DNA of 64,000 nucleotides, taken from positions 1 through 64,000 of the forward strand of contig NZ_WBIR01000020.1 of the NCBI RefSeq assembly GCF_009749395.1, written 5' to 3'. This DNA comes from Agromyces salentinus. Its GTDB lineage: Bacteria; Actinomycetota; Actinomycetes; Actinomycetales; Microbacteriaceae. The notes under the pieces are model-generated. The model saw only the letters and a program-made list of their open reading frames with translations. It did not search any database and had not been told where the DNA came from. The position numbers were made by a program, and so were the translations under genes. This document shows positions 21,946 to 30,870 of the stretch, piece after piece. How positions within the stretch are numbered: the stretch's first letter is position 1; the number at the start of each line of letters is the position of its first letter.

Positions 21946-22655
21946 TGCGTCATCCCGGTGCACTGCTCCTGGCTCTGGAAGCCAAGCCCCGTGGATGGGA
22001 TGCCGAGCATGTCGAGGTGAGCGATGATCGCCTCGTGCACGGCCTCCCTCACCGCCAGGTTGTACTCCATATCGGCGTTGACGTTCTCAGTGCCGAACCC
22101 GAACCGCACAGCATTGCCGCTTCCGTCGTCGGCCCAGTTCTCGTCGGAGCGGTTCTCCCGGATCACGCCGTCGACGTCAGCGTCTGCGAGCACGTCGGCG
22201 CCGTGAACGTAGTCGAGGGACGCGTCGACGGCTCGCGGCTCTGTCCCGACGTCGGTCGGCCCGTTCGGGTCAGGGTTGTACTCGAACTCTCCCAGTCGCA
22301 ACTCGCACGAGCCGCCGCCCGGAAGTGTGTAGGTGATGGTCGCGTCAGGTCGCTGCGCCCAATCCGCCCACTCGGTCGTCGTGCTGGCGCCCCAGAACGA
22401 CGACCAGTCGACCGTGGTCGCAGCGTACGCCGCACCAGCGCTGCCGAGGAGGAGAACCGGAGCAAGGATCCCGGCCGCGATCCCTTGCTTGCGCCGTTGA
22501 GCGCCGCGCTCCTCTCGTATGGCGGCGGCGGCCATCTCGGCCATTCGCGCAGCCAGGGCATCGTCTTTCGGGGTGATTTGCGGAGCAGCCCGGTGGAGCA
22601 ACCTGGCGATCTGGCGGTCGGGTTCAGTCTCGTGCTGGTCGCCGTCGGTGCTCAT
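21942..22655 (-). CDS. single-pass membrane protein, possible anti-sigma factor
   Basis: The protein has 237 aa. The N-terminal ~70 residues are cytosolic and helical (IARLLHRAAPQITPKDDALA), followed by one transmembrane segment (AAGILAPVLLLGSAGAAYAA). About 150 outer residues remain, with Cys in GGGSCELRLG and QEQCTG. A cytosolic helical stub, one membrane span and an outer domain, coupled to an ECF sigma gene, suggest a membrane anti-sigma or sensor, but no zinc-binding anti-sigma motif is seen. The Shine-Dalgarno AGAAGGA precedes ATG 22655. It is transcribed before the sigma gene. Confidence 0.75.
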   Translation of the reverse strand: MSTDGDQHETEPDRQIARLLHRAAPQITPKDDALAARMAEMAAAAIREERGAQRRKQGIAAGILAPVLLLGSAGAAYAATTVDWSSFWGASTTTEWADWAQRPDATITYTLPGGGSCELRLGEFEYNPDPNGPTDVGTEPRAVDASLDYVHGADVLADADVDGVIRENRSDENWADDGSGNAVRFGFGTENVNADMEYNLAVREAVHEAIIAHLDMLGIPSTGLGFQSQEQCTGMTQ

Positions 22656-22798
22656 GCGGTCCTTCTCTCCTCGAACGTTCCCTCACTCACGTCATGTCCG
22701 CCCGGGCAAGCATCGTCCACACGAGCCAGGAGCTTCATCGGGTGCGAGGCGGGGCGACGGAGAGCTTGACCGCTAATGGGCCCCTGAGTGCGTGGGAG

Positions 22799-23254
22799 CT
22801 ATCCGGTCGGCTGTGCGGTTTCGAGTTTGAAGACCGCGCAGCGTGGTGCCGCTGCCGCGAAGTCGTCGGGCCCGGCGCCGTCACTGACCTCGAAGATGCG
22901 AGCGGCGACCTTTCGCCCCTGAATGTGTTGATGCCAGTACGCCCGGAGGACCGGTCCTCGCTGGTCTTCGGGGAGCTCGGCGAATGACACGAGTTCTCGA
23001 TTGCGGCCTCGTCGGATCTCGCCGTGGCCGGCGGCTCGAACGTTCTTGACCCACTCCATCCGTTTTCCGGCGACGACGTACCGGGTCCCGTCCACGTCGA
23101 CGATGGAGACGGGCGTCGATCGCGGTTCGCCGCTGACGCGGCCGCGGACCGTCAGGATGCGTGGTGGGCCGGCTGCCAGGCCGACACGGTTCAGGAAGAT
23201 CACCATGCGGTTGCCGTACTTCAGCATCCGTGGCAGTTCTGGGCGGTTCGTCAT
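22799..23254 (-). CDS. F420/FMN-type nitroreductase-family protein
   Basis: The protein (151 aa) belongs to the split-barrel deazaflavin (F420)-dependent nitroreductase family (DUF385): PPRILTVRGRVSGEPRSTPV, then VDGTRYVVAGKRMEWVKNVRAAG, a pattern that contacts F420. ATG 23254 has GGAGAA upstream and overlaps the stop of the marR gene (ATGA), so it is co-translated with its likely regulator. The substrate is unknown. Confidence 0.85.
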   Translation of the reverse strand: MTNRPELPRMLKYGNRMVIFLNRVGLAAGPPRILTVRGRVSGEPRSTPVSIVDVDGTRYVVAGKRMEWVKNVRAAGHGEIRRGRNRELVSFAELPEDQRGPVLRAYWHQHIQGRKVAARIFEVSDGAGPDDFAAAAPRCAVFKLETAQPTG

Positions 23255-23733
23255 GCGGGGTTCTCCGGGAGAGATGGATAGTCGTAGTTCTCGACGGCGG
23301 TGCCGATCGCATGCAGGACCTGGCGGACGACGTCGACATCGTCTTGTGAGAGACCGGCCGCTGCGTGCTGAGCCCATGGGCCGCCGCGGCTGGCAGCCAG
23401 CTCGAAGACGCGATGCCCCTCCGGAGTCATCTCGACCAGTTGCGCACGCTTGTGGTGAGGATTGGGGCGCAGCGCGACGAACCCGGCTCGCTCGAGGTCG
23501 TTCACGATGCGTTGGATGTTCTGTCTCGTGGATTGGAGATCACGGGCGATCCACGCGACCGGTTGCGCGGGAGTCACGGCCAGAGCCCCAAGGACCTGCC
23601 AGCGTGCCGAGGTCAACCCGAGGTCGGCGACCAGTTGATCGCCGGCTACCGAAAGCACGTTGCTGAGATGGAAGACGCTGAGGATCAGGTCTTGGAAGGG
23701 AGGGTCGCCCTCGCGAACTTGCGGCGGTTTCAC
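23251..23733 (-). CDS. MarR family transcriptional regulator
   Basis: The regulator has 160 aa. The winged helix is visible: WQVLGALAVTPAQPVAWIAR, recognition helix STRQNIQRIVNDLERAGFV, and wing PNPHHKRAQLVEMT. It is the first gene of a two-gene unit with the F420-type reductase, so it probably controls that enzyme. The GTG start at 23733 has no clear Shine-Dalgarno sequence. Confidence 0.88.
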   Translation of the reverse strand: MKPPQVREGDPPFQDLILSVFHLSNVLSVAGDQLVADLGLTSARWQVLGALAVTPAQPVAWIARDLQSTRQNIQRIVNDLERAGFVALRPNPHHKRAQLVEMTPEGHRVFELAASRGGPWAQHAAAGLSQDDVDVVRQVLHAIGTAVENYDYPSLPENPA

Positions 23734-23867
23734 CAGAGCACTCTACGGGCTTGGGGACATCATGTCGAAACGACAACAGGTTGTCATAGCAAGCGAACGC
23801 GCAGTCGTCGCAGACGGGCCCCGCGAGGCACAAGACACAGCCTGCACGCCGGTCTCCCGGCGGGAGA

Positions 23868-24263
23868 CTACGCGGTACTCCTTAGCAGGTCCGCGAGTCG
23901 ATCAAGGTCTGCTGCGACCGTTTCGATATCTCGGTCGAATTCGGCGTCGTCGAGTTCTATCTGCCGGACCGTGAACACCACCTCCGCGCCATCCGGATGA
24001 GCCAGCACCCGAACAGGGTTCGTGACCACAGTTCCGGACGGCAGCGTCACGTCGTGGTCGAGGATGCCGAACGCGTTCCGCTCGACGAAGCGCACAACGA
24101 CCCGCCCCATCGGCGATTCCACGAGGAGGGCGTCGCCGTCGCGCAGAACGTCAGCTCGCGCGAGACCCGCAGCCCAGCGCGGAAGATTGTCGACGTCCGA
24201 CGCGAACTCGTACACGGCGTCCGGTGTCGCGGCGATGACTCGGCTGACATGGTGGCTTCGCAT
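23868..24263 (-). CDS. SRPBCC (START-like) family protein
   Basis: The protein has 131 aa. It opens MRSHHVSRVIAATPDAVYEF, the beta strand and helix that begin the SRPBCC/polyketide cyclase fold, and continues SDVDNLPRWAAGL. The later strands (GRVVVRFVERNAFGILDHDV and VFTVRQIELDDAEF) complete a lipid- or ligand-binding pocket. The ligand is unknown. The IS21-family element begins about 20-30 bases upstream of its ATG, so its original promoter may be displaced. Confidence 0.85.
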   Translation of the reverse strand: MRSHHVSRVIAATPDAVYEFASDVDNLPRWAAGLARADVLRDGDALLVESPMGRVVVRFVERNAFGILDHDVTLPSGTVVTNPVRVLAHPDGAEVVFTVRQIELDDAEFDRDIETVAADLDRLADLLRSTA

Positions 24264-24420
24264 GGCGTCATCTGACTATGGCAGCGTAAGTGGGACCCAC
24301 CGGGGCAATCTAAACGGGGACCACTTGCGGGTTGTCGGGGTGTTTGCGGCACTCTAAGCCGGACCCACCTCCACGGTTATCGGAAACTGCAGTTTTCCGA
24401 TTGCTGGGGGTGGAGGACGG

Positions 24421-26094
24421 ATGGAGTCTCGGGTGGATGTCTTTGCTCGGATCCGACGTGACGCACGGATCGAGGGCTTGGGGATTCGGGCGTTGGCTCG
24501 TCGGCACGGTGTCGGCCGGCAGACCGTTCGACAGGCGCTCGCGTCGCCTGAACCGCCGCCGAAGAAGACAAGGGTGCGGACGGCGCCCCGCCTTGACCGG
24601 TTCAAACCGCTGATCGATGCGATGCTTCGGGAGGATCTGGACGCCCCACGGAAACAGAAGCACACCGCCACCCGCGTGTTCGACCGGTTGATCGCCGAAC
24701 ACGGCGCGACGGAGCTGTCGTACTCCACGGTGCGCAACTACGTCCGCACCAGACGCCCTCAGATCGACGCCGCCTCCGGCCGTCCGTTCGATGTGTTCGT
24801 CCCGCAGGAGCATGCGGCGGGTGCGGAAGCCGAGGTCGATTTCGGTGAGGTGTGGGTGGTCCTGGCTGGGGTGAAGACGAAGTGCCACATGTTCGTGTTC
24901 CGCCTCTCGCATTCAGGCAAAGCGGTACACCGGGTGTACTCGACGCAGTCGCAGGAAGCGTTCCTCGAGGGACACATCGACGCGTTCGAGGAGATCGGCG
25001 GGATCCCGACCCGGTACATCAAGTACGACAACCTCACCGCCGCCGTCCAATCCGTGCTCTACGGCCGCGGCCGGGACCGGATTGAGAACGAACGGTGGGT
25101 GCTGTTCCGTTCGCACTACGGATTCGATTCGTTTTACTGCCAGCCCGGGATCAAGGGTGCACACGAGAAGGGCGGTGTCGAAGGTGAAGTCGGCAGGTTC
25201 CGCCGGAAACGCCTCACCCCAATGCCGGTCGTGAACTCCCTGGCCGAGTTGAACGCCCGGATCCGGCGGTGGGATGCCGAAGACGACGGCCGACGCGTCG
25301 CATCCCGCATCCGTACTGTGGGCCAGGACTTCGCGACCGAGCAGCCTCGGTTGTCGCCGTTGCCGTTCGAACGCTTCGACCCCGGACTCACGTTGCACCC
25401 ACGTGTCGACCGGTCCGCGTTGATCACGGTGCGGATGGCGAAGTACTCCGTGCCCGCCCGCATGATCGGGCGGAACGTGCGGGTCTCGCTGCGGGCATCT
25501 GAAGTCGTCGTCTTCGACGGGCATACCGAGATCGCCCGCCATGAACGGGTCGTCGCGCGCGGCGGCCACGCCGTGGACCTGGATCACTACCTCGAGGTAC
25601 TCCGCCACAAGCCCGGCGCGATGCCAGGATCCACCGCGCTTGCCCGCGCACGTGAGTCGGGTGCGTTCACGGCCGCGCACGACGCGTTCTGGCAGGCCGC
25701 CCGCAAAGTCGATGGCGATACCGTCGGCACCCGTGCCCTGATCGATGTCCTGCTCCTGCACCGCAGTATGCGCGCCGCCGATGTGATTGCCGGCATCCGC
25801 GCCGCCCTGACCGTCGGCGCCGTATCTGCTGACGTCGTCGCGGTCGAAGCCCGCCTCCACGCAGCCGGATCCGGGTCAGACCGTCATCTCGTTGCACAGC
25901 CACCACATGCCGGGCAGCGAGTTGTCAGCCTCACCCAACGCCGGCTCGCCGACCCGGCGGCGGTGATCGCGGGGCTCCCGCCTGACACCCGGCCCGTGCC
26001 CTCGGTCGCCGCCTACGACGACCTCCTGCAGCGACGAGCACGACCCGACGTCGTTGACCCATCAGCCGGACGAGAAGGAAGCACTGGAACATGA
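24421..26094 (+). CDS. istA: IS21-family transposase IstA
   Basis: The transposase has 557 aa. An N-terminal helix-turn-helix (IRALARRHGVGRQTVRQALA) precedes the DDE integrase core: first Asp in AEVDFGEVWV, second in RYIKYDNLTAAV, Glu in HEKGGVEGEVGRFRR. A C-terminal domain of the IstA type follows. The frame is intact. The stop overlaps the istB start by four bases (ATGA), as usual in IS21. Confidence 0.95.
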   Translation: MESRVDVFARIRRDARIEGLGIRALARRHGVGRQTVRQALASPEPPPKKTRVRTAPRLDRFKPLIDAMLREDLDAPRKQKHTATRVFDRLIAEHGATELSYSTVRNYVRTRRPQIDAASGRPFDVFVPQEHAAGAEAEVDFGEVWVVLAGVKTKCHMFVFRLSHSGKAVHRVYSTQSQEAFLEGHIDAFEEIGGIPTRYIKYDNLTAAVQSVLYGRGRDRIENERWVLFRSHYGFDSFYCQPGIKGAHEKGGVEGEVGRFRRKRLTPMPVVNSLAELNARIRRWDAEDDGRRVASRIRTVGQDFATEQPRLSPLPFERFDPGLTLHPRVDRSALITVRMAKYSVPARMIGRNVRVSLRASEVVVFDGHTEIARHERVVARGGHAVDLDHYLEVLRHKPGAMPGSTALARARESGAFTAAHDAFWQAARKVDGDTVGTRALIDVLLLHRSMRAADVIAGIRAALTVGAVSADVVAVEARLHAAGSGSDRHLVAQPPHAGQRVVSLTQRRLADPAAVIAGLPPDTRPVPSVAAYDDLLQRRARPDVVDPSAGREGSTGT

Positions 26095-26900
26095 CGAATC
26101 GACCCACGCCCGTGACCACCACATTGCGCCGGCGTCGCGGGATGACCGAAGAAGCCGCGACCGCAGCGGTCGACCAGGCCTGCCGCCGACTCCGCCTCCC
26201 GACCGTTCGCGCGGTCGTCGATGAAGCTCTCGAAACTGCGAACCGGGAGCAGTTGTCTTACCAAGGCTTCCTCGCCGAGCTGCTGTTGGCCGAGTGCGAC
26301 GACCGGGACCGCCGCTCATCCATCCGCCGCGTCAACGCCGCCGGATTCCCACGCACCAAATGGTTGGGCGATTTTGACTTCGACGCGAACCCGAACATCA
26401 ACCCCGCCACCATCCACCAACTCGCCACCGGCGAATGGATCCGCAAAGGCCAACCGCTCTGCCTGATCGGCGACTCCGGCACCGGGAAGTCCCACCTGCT
26501 GATCGGGCTCGGCACTGCGGCAGCTGAGAAGGGGTACCGGGTCAAGTACACGCTCGCCACGAAGTTGGTTAACGAGCTCGTCGAAGCCGCTGACGAGAAA
26601 CAGCTCGCCCGCACCATCGCCCGCTACGGCCGCGTCGACCTGCTCTGCATCGACGAACTCGGCTACATGGAACTGGACCGCCGCGGCGCCGAACTCCTCT
26701 TCCAAGTCCTCACCGAACGCGAAGAGAAAAACTCCGTCGCGATCGCCTCAAACGAATCCTTCTCCGGCTGGACCAAAACCTTCACCGACCCACGCCTCTG
26801 CGCCGCAATTGTCGACCGTCTCACCTTCGGCGGCAGCATCATCGAAACCGGCACCGACTCCTACCGCCTCGCCCACACCAGACAACTCGCAACGACCTGA
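26091..26900 (+). CDS. istB: IS21-family helper ATPase IstB
   Basis: IstB (269 aa) is the AAA+ DnaC-like regulator of IS21 transposition. Walker A is IGDSGTGKSHLLIGLG, Walker B is VDLLCIDELGYMEL, and the sensor region is SVAIASNESFSGW. The frame is intact and translationally coupled to istA, so the transposition proteins should be complete even though the right terminus of the element was not found. Confidence 0.95.
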   Translation: MTNRPTPVTTTLRRRRGMTEEAATAAVDQACRRLRLPTVRAVVDEALETANREQLSYQGFLAELLLAECDDRDRRSSIRRVNAAGFPRTKWLGDFDFDANPNINPATIHQLATGEWIRKGQPLCLIGDSGTGKSHLLIGLGTAAAEKGYRVKYTLATKLVNELVEAADEKQLARTIARYGRVDLLCIDELGYMELDRRGAELLFQVLTEREEKNSVAIASNESFSGWTKTFTDPRLCAAIVDRLTFGGSIIETGTDSYRLAHTRQLATT

Positions 26901-27093
26901 CATCGGCGCGGACTCCCAGTGCGCCGCCCTCTGGCGACCGGCATCCCGGTGTTTAGGGCAAAGCATTAAAGCGGAGGATCCCTCATCAAATCAAGGGGGT
27001 GTTTGCATCGATCCGAGCGTGGTTCGCTCGTCGCGCACCCGGACCCGACCTGGAGCACATCAACACTGTTGCGCTCAAGGAAGAGACGTCAAG

Positions 27094-27402
27094 ATGACCC
27101 ACAAGCTCGGGATCCGGTCGATCGCGGCCGTTTCTGCATTCGCGACCGTAATTGCCATGACGACGCTGGCAGCTGGCCCGGCAGTCGGCTCCACGATCGA
27201 AGCCACAGTCCCCGAACCAGATATCTGGGAGCCGCCAGCAGAAGCCGTCGGAACCGAGATCGCGGAACCGAACCCCCCGGAAGATGCGCCGTGGGCACCC
27301 CCGGAGTCGGCGAGGTTCGCAGACCAGCAAGCGCAGAACCGTGCAGCACCGGTAGGTACCGTCGCGGGTGCGGCTTCGGAGCGGCTGTGTTCGGAGTCAT
27401 AA
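27094..27402 (+). CDS. small secreted protein, possibly frameshifted
   Basis: The protein has 102 aa with an N-terminal signal peptide (IRSIAAVSAFATVIAMTTLA, then AGPAVGS), followed by a Pro/Glu-rich mature part (PEPDIWEPPAEAVGTEIAEP). AAGGAAGAG at 27078-27086 is a good ribosome binding site for ATG 27094. Near 27360 another frame continues as a hydrophobic helix (FGAAVFGVIIGFGALAYSIS) and stops at 27455, overlapping the next gene. A single-base frameshift may therefore have removed a C-terminal membrane anchor. The base composition is less GC-rich than in core genes. Confidence 0.55.
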   Translation: MTHKLGIRSIAAVSAFATVIAMTTLAAGPAVGSTIEATVPEPDIWEPPAEAVGTEIAEPNPPEDAPWAPPESARFADQQAQNRAAPVGTVAGAASERLCSES

Positions 27403-27448
27403 TCGGGTTCGGAGCATTGGCGTACAGCATCTCTGGAGCGGTGGAATC

Positions 27449-27655
27449 GTGTTAGCCAAGAATCCAAACGCTACTCCGTCGCGCGTACTGGTACTTGGTC
27501 TGGTGGTACTCGCCATCGCTTCCACGATCGGAGCAATCCTCGTCCTCATCTTGGTCGACGACGGATTCCAGAGGATTGTGGGAACTCTCTTTCTAGCTAT
27601 CGTGGCGGTTATGTGCATCCTTTTACTGATCGAAAGACGGAAGCGCCGTCGGTGA
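27449..27655 (+). CDS. small two-helix membrane protein
   Basis: The protein (68 aa) starts at GTG 27449. It has two hydrophobic helices (VLVLGLVVLAIASTIGAILV and IVGTLFLAIVAVMCILLLIE) and a basic tail (RRKRRR). The start overlaps a TAG stop at 27453 in the frame that carries the possible anchor of the preceding gene, which suggests the two were coupled. The function is unknown. Its codon use is low in GC. Confidence 0.55.
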   Translation: MLAKNPNATPSRVLVLGLVVLAIASTIGAILVLILVDDGFQRIVGTLFLAIVAVMCILLLIERRKRRR

Positions 27656-28328
27656 TCTCGACGTGCAAACATGTCTGTGTCAACTCGTTTCCAGAGCCAC
27701 ATGGCTTCGAACCCGCGATCTCCGTTAGAGGAGAGCCGCTAGCTGGACATTCGAAACGACGGTTACAGAACATCGTCATTCCCAATGAGTCTCGACACCC
27801 GATCGACTCGGCCGTTGCAGTCGGACTCGTTGTTGGAGGATTCGCTCGCATGCCTCCCTTTGGTCCTTGAAGCCGCCGGATTTATTGGGGCCATCATCCT
27901 CGCCATAGCCGCTCGTCCATCCAAATGGAAGCGGTCAGGCTAGCGGGCGGGATGCAGATCTGATCACACGAACGGGCCTGGACCGATCCCTCTGTGTTGC
28001 TGGTCAAGGCGACTTGTACCCGGCGGCCCGCTCAGCAGTCCTGCCCGGTAAGGCATTCGAGGTGGGCTCGAGATAGATTGCCAACCCGGTACCGACTTCG
28101 GTTGACATTCTCAGTCATCATGCCATCAGGCGTTGGTGACTGACCGCATATTCCGACGGCGCCGCGGGCGATGGGCCCGCTCTCTCTGCATATGGCTGTT
28201 GCGGTTCGAGCTCACCGGTCACTCACCATCGCACGTGGCGAACCATCCGGTTTCCAGTGATCACAAGGGATCCGCGAGTGTCCGAGACATCCGGACGCAA
28301 CCCATGACGGACCAGGTCGTCCAAGGGC
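27656..28328. other. non-coding or degraded right arm of the island
   Basis: About 670 bases without a convincing gene. The open frames are short, lack ribosome binding sites and show no family pattern. The composition is mixed and less GC-rich than the flanks. The stretch may hold the remains of the lost integration genes, but I cannot recognise any. Confidence 0.5.
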
Positions 28329-28358
28329 TCGCGGGTTCGAATCCTGTCAGCCCGACCA
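28329..28358 (+). repeat. attR: right attachment site, tRNA-Pro 3' remnant
   Basis: TCGCGGGTTCGAATCCTGTC and the following CAGCCCGACCA region reproduce the tRNA-Pro 3' end with two substitutions. No D arm or anticodon arm precedes it, so it is not a tRNA gene. It marks the right end of the island. Confidence 0.8.
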
Positions 28359-28401
28359 GAGAAGCCCGGTGGATCGCAAGTTCTGCGCCCGCGACGGCGG
28401 C

Positions 28402-28674
28402 TCAGAGGTCGCGGCGCGCGTCCGGGTCGTCTGCGAGCCGCTCTGCCTCGCGCTCCACGGCCTCCTGCTCGGCCTCGCTCAGCGGCGGGAGGCCGACCTG
28501 GTCGGCCGGGATGCCCGCGTACGGGTCGGCGCCGGGGAATTCCTGGCTGAAGGACCCCGCGACGACCCCTCCGGGCGGGACCTCGTCGCCGGCCGCGCCC
28601 AACAGGGTCTCCTCGCCGGGAGCCTGCTCCGGTACGTCGTCTCCGAGGTGCTTCCGATGCCACTCGCCGCTCAT
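28402..28674 (-). CDS. small acidic hypothetical protein
   Basis: The protein has 90 aa from ATG 28674, with GGGAG six bases upstream. It is acidic and Pro/Gly-rich in the middle (DEVPPGGVVAGSFSQEFPGA), with a charged helix at the end (LSEAEQEAVEREAERLADDP). It opens MSGEWHRKHLGDDVPE. It is the first gene outside the island on the right. The function is unknown. Confidence 0.65.
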   Translation of the reverse strand: MSGEWHRKHLGDDVPEQAPGEETLLGAAGDEVPPGGVVAGSFSQEFPGADPYAGIPADQVGLPPLSEAEQEAVEREAERLADDPDARRDL

Positions 28675-28825
28675 GTCCACTCCCACCAGTACAACAGCTC
28701 CACACCGATCATCCTCGGAGTGTTGATGCAGTCTATGGCGTCGACCCGGAACCACGGGCTCGCCGAGGAGGCGGGTCGATCGGATCGCCCATCGCGCCGC
28801 CCAGCTCCGTCGACCGGGGCGTCGC

Positions 28826-28867
28826 CGGCGAGGCCCCGTGCCCCGGTAGAGCGCGGGGGCCTCGCCG
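28826..28867 (-). terminator. hairpin after the alkyl-sulfatase gene
   Basis: CGGCGAGGCCCC (near 28826-28837) and GGGGCCTCGCCG (28856-28867) form a 12-bp stem around an 18-base loop, seven bases past the sulfatase stop. No T-run follows, which is common in high-GC actinobacteria. Confidence 0.65.
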
Positions 28868-28873
28868 TCGGCG

Positions 28874-30745
28874 CTACGGCACCACGATCTCGAACGCCGG
28901 GTCTCCCGGGCTCAGCACGCCGAAGAGCTGCGTCAGCACGCCGAGGTCACCCGCCGCGCCGAGGCCCTCGGACTGCAGGTCGCCGCCCGCGAGCCGGATG
29001 AGTCGCTGCTTCTCGAGCGTGACGTGCAGCGCGGCGTCGTCGGCGGGCTCGCGTTCGACGTACACGAGCACACCGTTGCGGAGCGTGACGCGGAAGCTGC
29101 GACCGAGATCGTTGACAGTGACGTCGAAGGCGAGGTCGAGGTCCCAGGCCTTCGGGCCGTCGACGGTGATCGCGATGGCGTCGAAGACCTGTTCGGGCGT
29201 GAGCTGCGCGAGGATCGCCGGGGCGTTCGTGACGGTCGGGGTGCCGAAATTGCCGTCGCGCAGCTCGGTCGCTCCCGAGAGGAAGAAGTTGCGCCAGGTG
29301 CCGTTCTCGGCCCCGTACCCGAGCTGCTCGAGCGTATCGGCGTAGAGGGCCTTCACGGACGCGTTCGAGGCATCGACGAAGACGGCGTGGTCGAGGAGCG
29401 TCGCCGCCCAGCGGAAGTCGCCGCTGTCGTAGGCGGCCCGTGCGAGTTCGAGGACACGGTCGATGCCCCCGATGGCGTCGACGTAGCGCTCGGCGATCGC
29501 GGCCGGCGGGTGCGGCCAGAGCCGGGCGGGGTTGCCGTCGAACCAACCCATGTAGCGCTGGTAGATCGCCTTGACGTTGTGGCTGACGGATCCGTAGTAG
29601 CCGCGCGCATGCCAGGAGTTCTCGAGTGCCGGTGGCAGCTGGATCACCTCGGCGATCTCGGCACCGGTGAGGCCCTGGTTCAGCATGCGGAGCGTCTGGT
29701 CGTGCAAGTACCCGTAGAGGTCCCGCTGCAGGCCCAGGAACTCGGTGATCTCGGCGTTCCCCCAGGTCGGCCAGTGGTGCGACGCGAACACCACCTGTGC
29801 CCGGTCGCCGTAGCGGTCGATGGCCTCGGTCAGGTACCGCGACCAGACGTGGGGGTCGCGGACGACCGCACCGCGGAGGGTCAGCAGGTTGTGCAGGGTG
29901 TGGGTCGCGTTCTCGGCCATGCAGAGCGCCTCGTAGCGCGGGAAGTAGAAGTGCATCTCGGCGGGTGCCTCCGTACCCGGCGCCATCTGGAACTCGATCT
30001 CGACCCCGTCGATCGTGTGCGTCTCACCGGTCGTGGAGATCTCCAGCGTCGGCGCGAGCAGCGTCGCCTCACCGGTCGAGGTCGTCTGACCCAGCCCTGC
30101 ACCCACGGCGCCGCGCGGGCCGCGAGCCAGTGCGGCCCCGTACATGTACCCGGCGCGACGCCCCATCGCGGTGCCCGCGTAGACGTTCTCGGCGACCGCG
30201 TGCTCGACCAGGCCCTCCGGGGCGATGATCGCGACGGCACCGGCGTCGACCTGCTCCTGGGTGACGATGCCCTGCACGCCGCCGAAGTGGTCGATGTGCG
30301 AGTGCGTGTGGATCACGGCCACGATGGGCCGATCGCCGCGGTGCTCGCGGTACAGGCCGAGGGCTGCCGCGGCCGTCTCCTTCGAGATGAGCGGGTCGAT
30401 CACGATCACCCCCGTGTCGCCCTCGACGAACGACATCACCGACAGGTCCAGCCCGCGGACCTGGTACAACCCCGGCACGACCTCGAACAGGCCGTGCTTG
30501 GCCGCGAGCCGGCTCTGCCGCCACAGGCTCGGGTTCACCGAATCTGGCGCCTCGCCCTCGATGAAGTCGTACGTCGAGGCATCCCAGACGACCTCGCCCG
30601 CCGCATCGAGGATCTTCGGATCCTCCAGCGTCCCGATGAATCCCCGATCTGCGGCCGCGAAGTCCGCGTCATCCGCGAACGGGAGCCGGGCGGTGAGCTC
30701 CGCCTGAGCGGCGATGATCGCGTCGGTCGGTTCCTGGTTCTGCAT
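28874..30745 (-). CDS. alkyl sulfatase (SdsA1-like metallo-beta-lactamase fold)
   Basis: The protein (623 aa) belongs to the SdsA1-type group III sulfatases that cleave alkyl sulfate esters such as SDS to alcohol and sulfate. The metallo-beta-lactamase domain has the zinc motif HTHSHIDHFGG near residues 145-155 and further ligands in EMHFYFPRYEALCMAENATH and SHHWP. An alpha-helical dimerisation region follows, then a SCP2-like C-terminal domain (AFDVTVNDLGRSFRVTLRNG) that binds the hydrophobic tail. No signal peptide is seen, so it should be cytosolic. ATG 30745 has GGGGAAG upstream. Confidence 0.92.
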   Translation of the reverse strand: MQNQEPTDAIIAAQAELTARLPFADDADFAAADRGFIGTLEDPKILDAAGEVVWDASTYDFIEGEAPDSVNPSLWRQSRLAAKHGLFEVVPGLYQVRGLDLSVMSFVEGDTGVIVIDPLISKETAAAALGLYREHRGDRPIVAVIHTHSHIDHFGGVQGIVTQEQVDAGAVAIIAPEGLVEHAVAENVYAGTAMGRRAGYMYGAALARGPRGAVGAGLGQTTSTGEATLLAPTLEISTTGETHTIDGVEIEFQMAPGTEAPAEMHFYFPRYEALCMAENATHTLHNLLTLRGAVVRDPHVWSRYLTEAIDRYGDRAQVVFASHHWPTWGNAEITEFLGLQRDLYGYLHDQTLRMLNQGLTGAEIAEVIQLPPALENSWHARGYYGSVSHNVKAIYQRYMGWFDGNPARLWPHPPAAIAERYVDAIGGIDRVLELARAAYDSGDFRWAATLLDHAVFVDASNASVKALYADTLEQLGYGAENGTWRNFFLSGATELRDGNFGTPTVTNAPAILAQLTPEQVFDAIAITVDGPKAWDLDLAFDVTVNDLGRSFRVTLRNGVLVYVEREPADDAALHVTLEKQRLIRLAGGDLQSEGLGAAGDLGVLTQLFGVLSPGDPAFEIVVP

Positions 30746-30870
30746 TCGTCACACTTCCCCTCAGGTGGGCGGCTGCCCACCTCAGCAGTCTGTCGAGAAG
30801 CACACGAACGGGCAACCGAAGCACGGGCGCGCCCACCGGCCCGCCGGGTGGTGCGCTCCCGCGGCGGACC

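Larger units (their letters stand above)
24287..26900 (+). mobile_element. IS21-family insertion sequence, right end not found
   Basis: The element carries the istA-istB pair. Its left end shows repeated blocks typical of IS21 termini: GTGGGACCCACCGG near 24290, GGGGACCACTT near 24317, and CCGGACCCACC near 24359. No matching inverted block (GGTGGGTCC or GTGGTCCC) is visible in the 200 bases after istB, so the right end is probably deleted or diverged. The start is approximate. Confidence 0.75.

Noticed and set aside
27613..27870. 85-residue frame at the right side of the island
   Set aside because: It has no ribosome binding site, overlaps the better-supported 68-aa membrane protein, and shows no structure or family pattern.
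28313..28358. Second tRNA-Pro gene
   Set aside because: Only the T arm and acceptor 3' strand are present. No D arm or anticodon arm precedes them, so it is an attachment-site remnant.
28133..28726. 197-residue forward frame spanning the right attachment site
   Set aside because: It runs through the tRNA remnant and antisense to the 90-aa gene, which has a good ribosome binding site. The Ser/Arg-rich translation looks non-coding.
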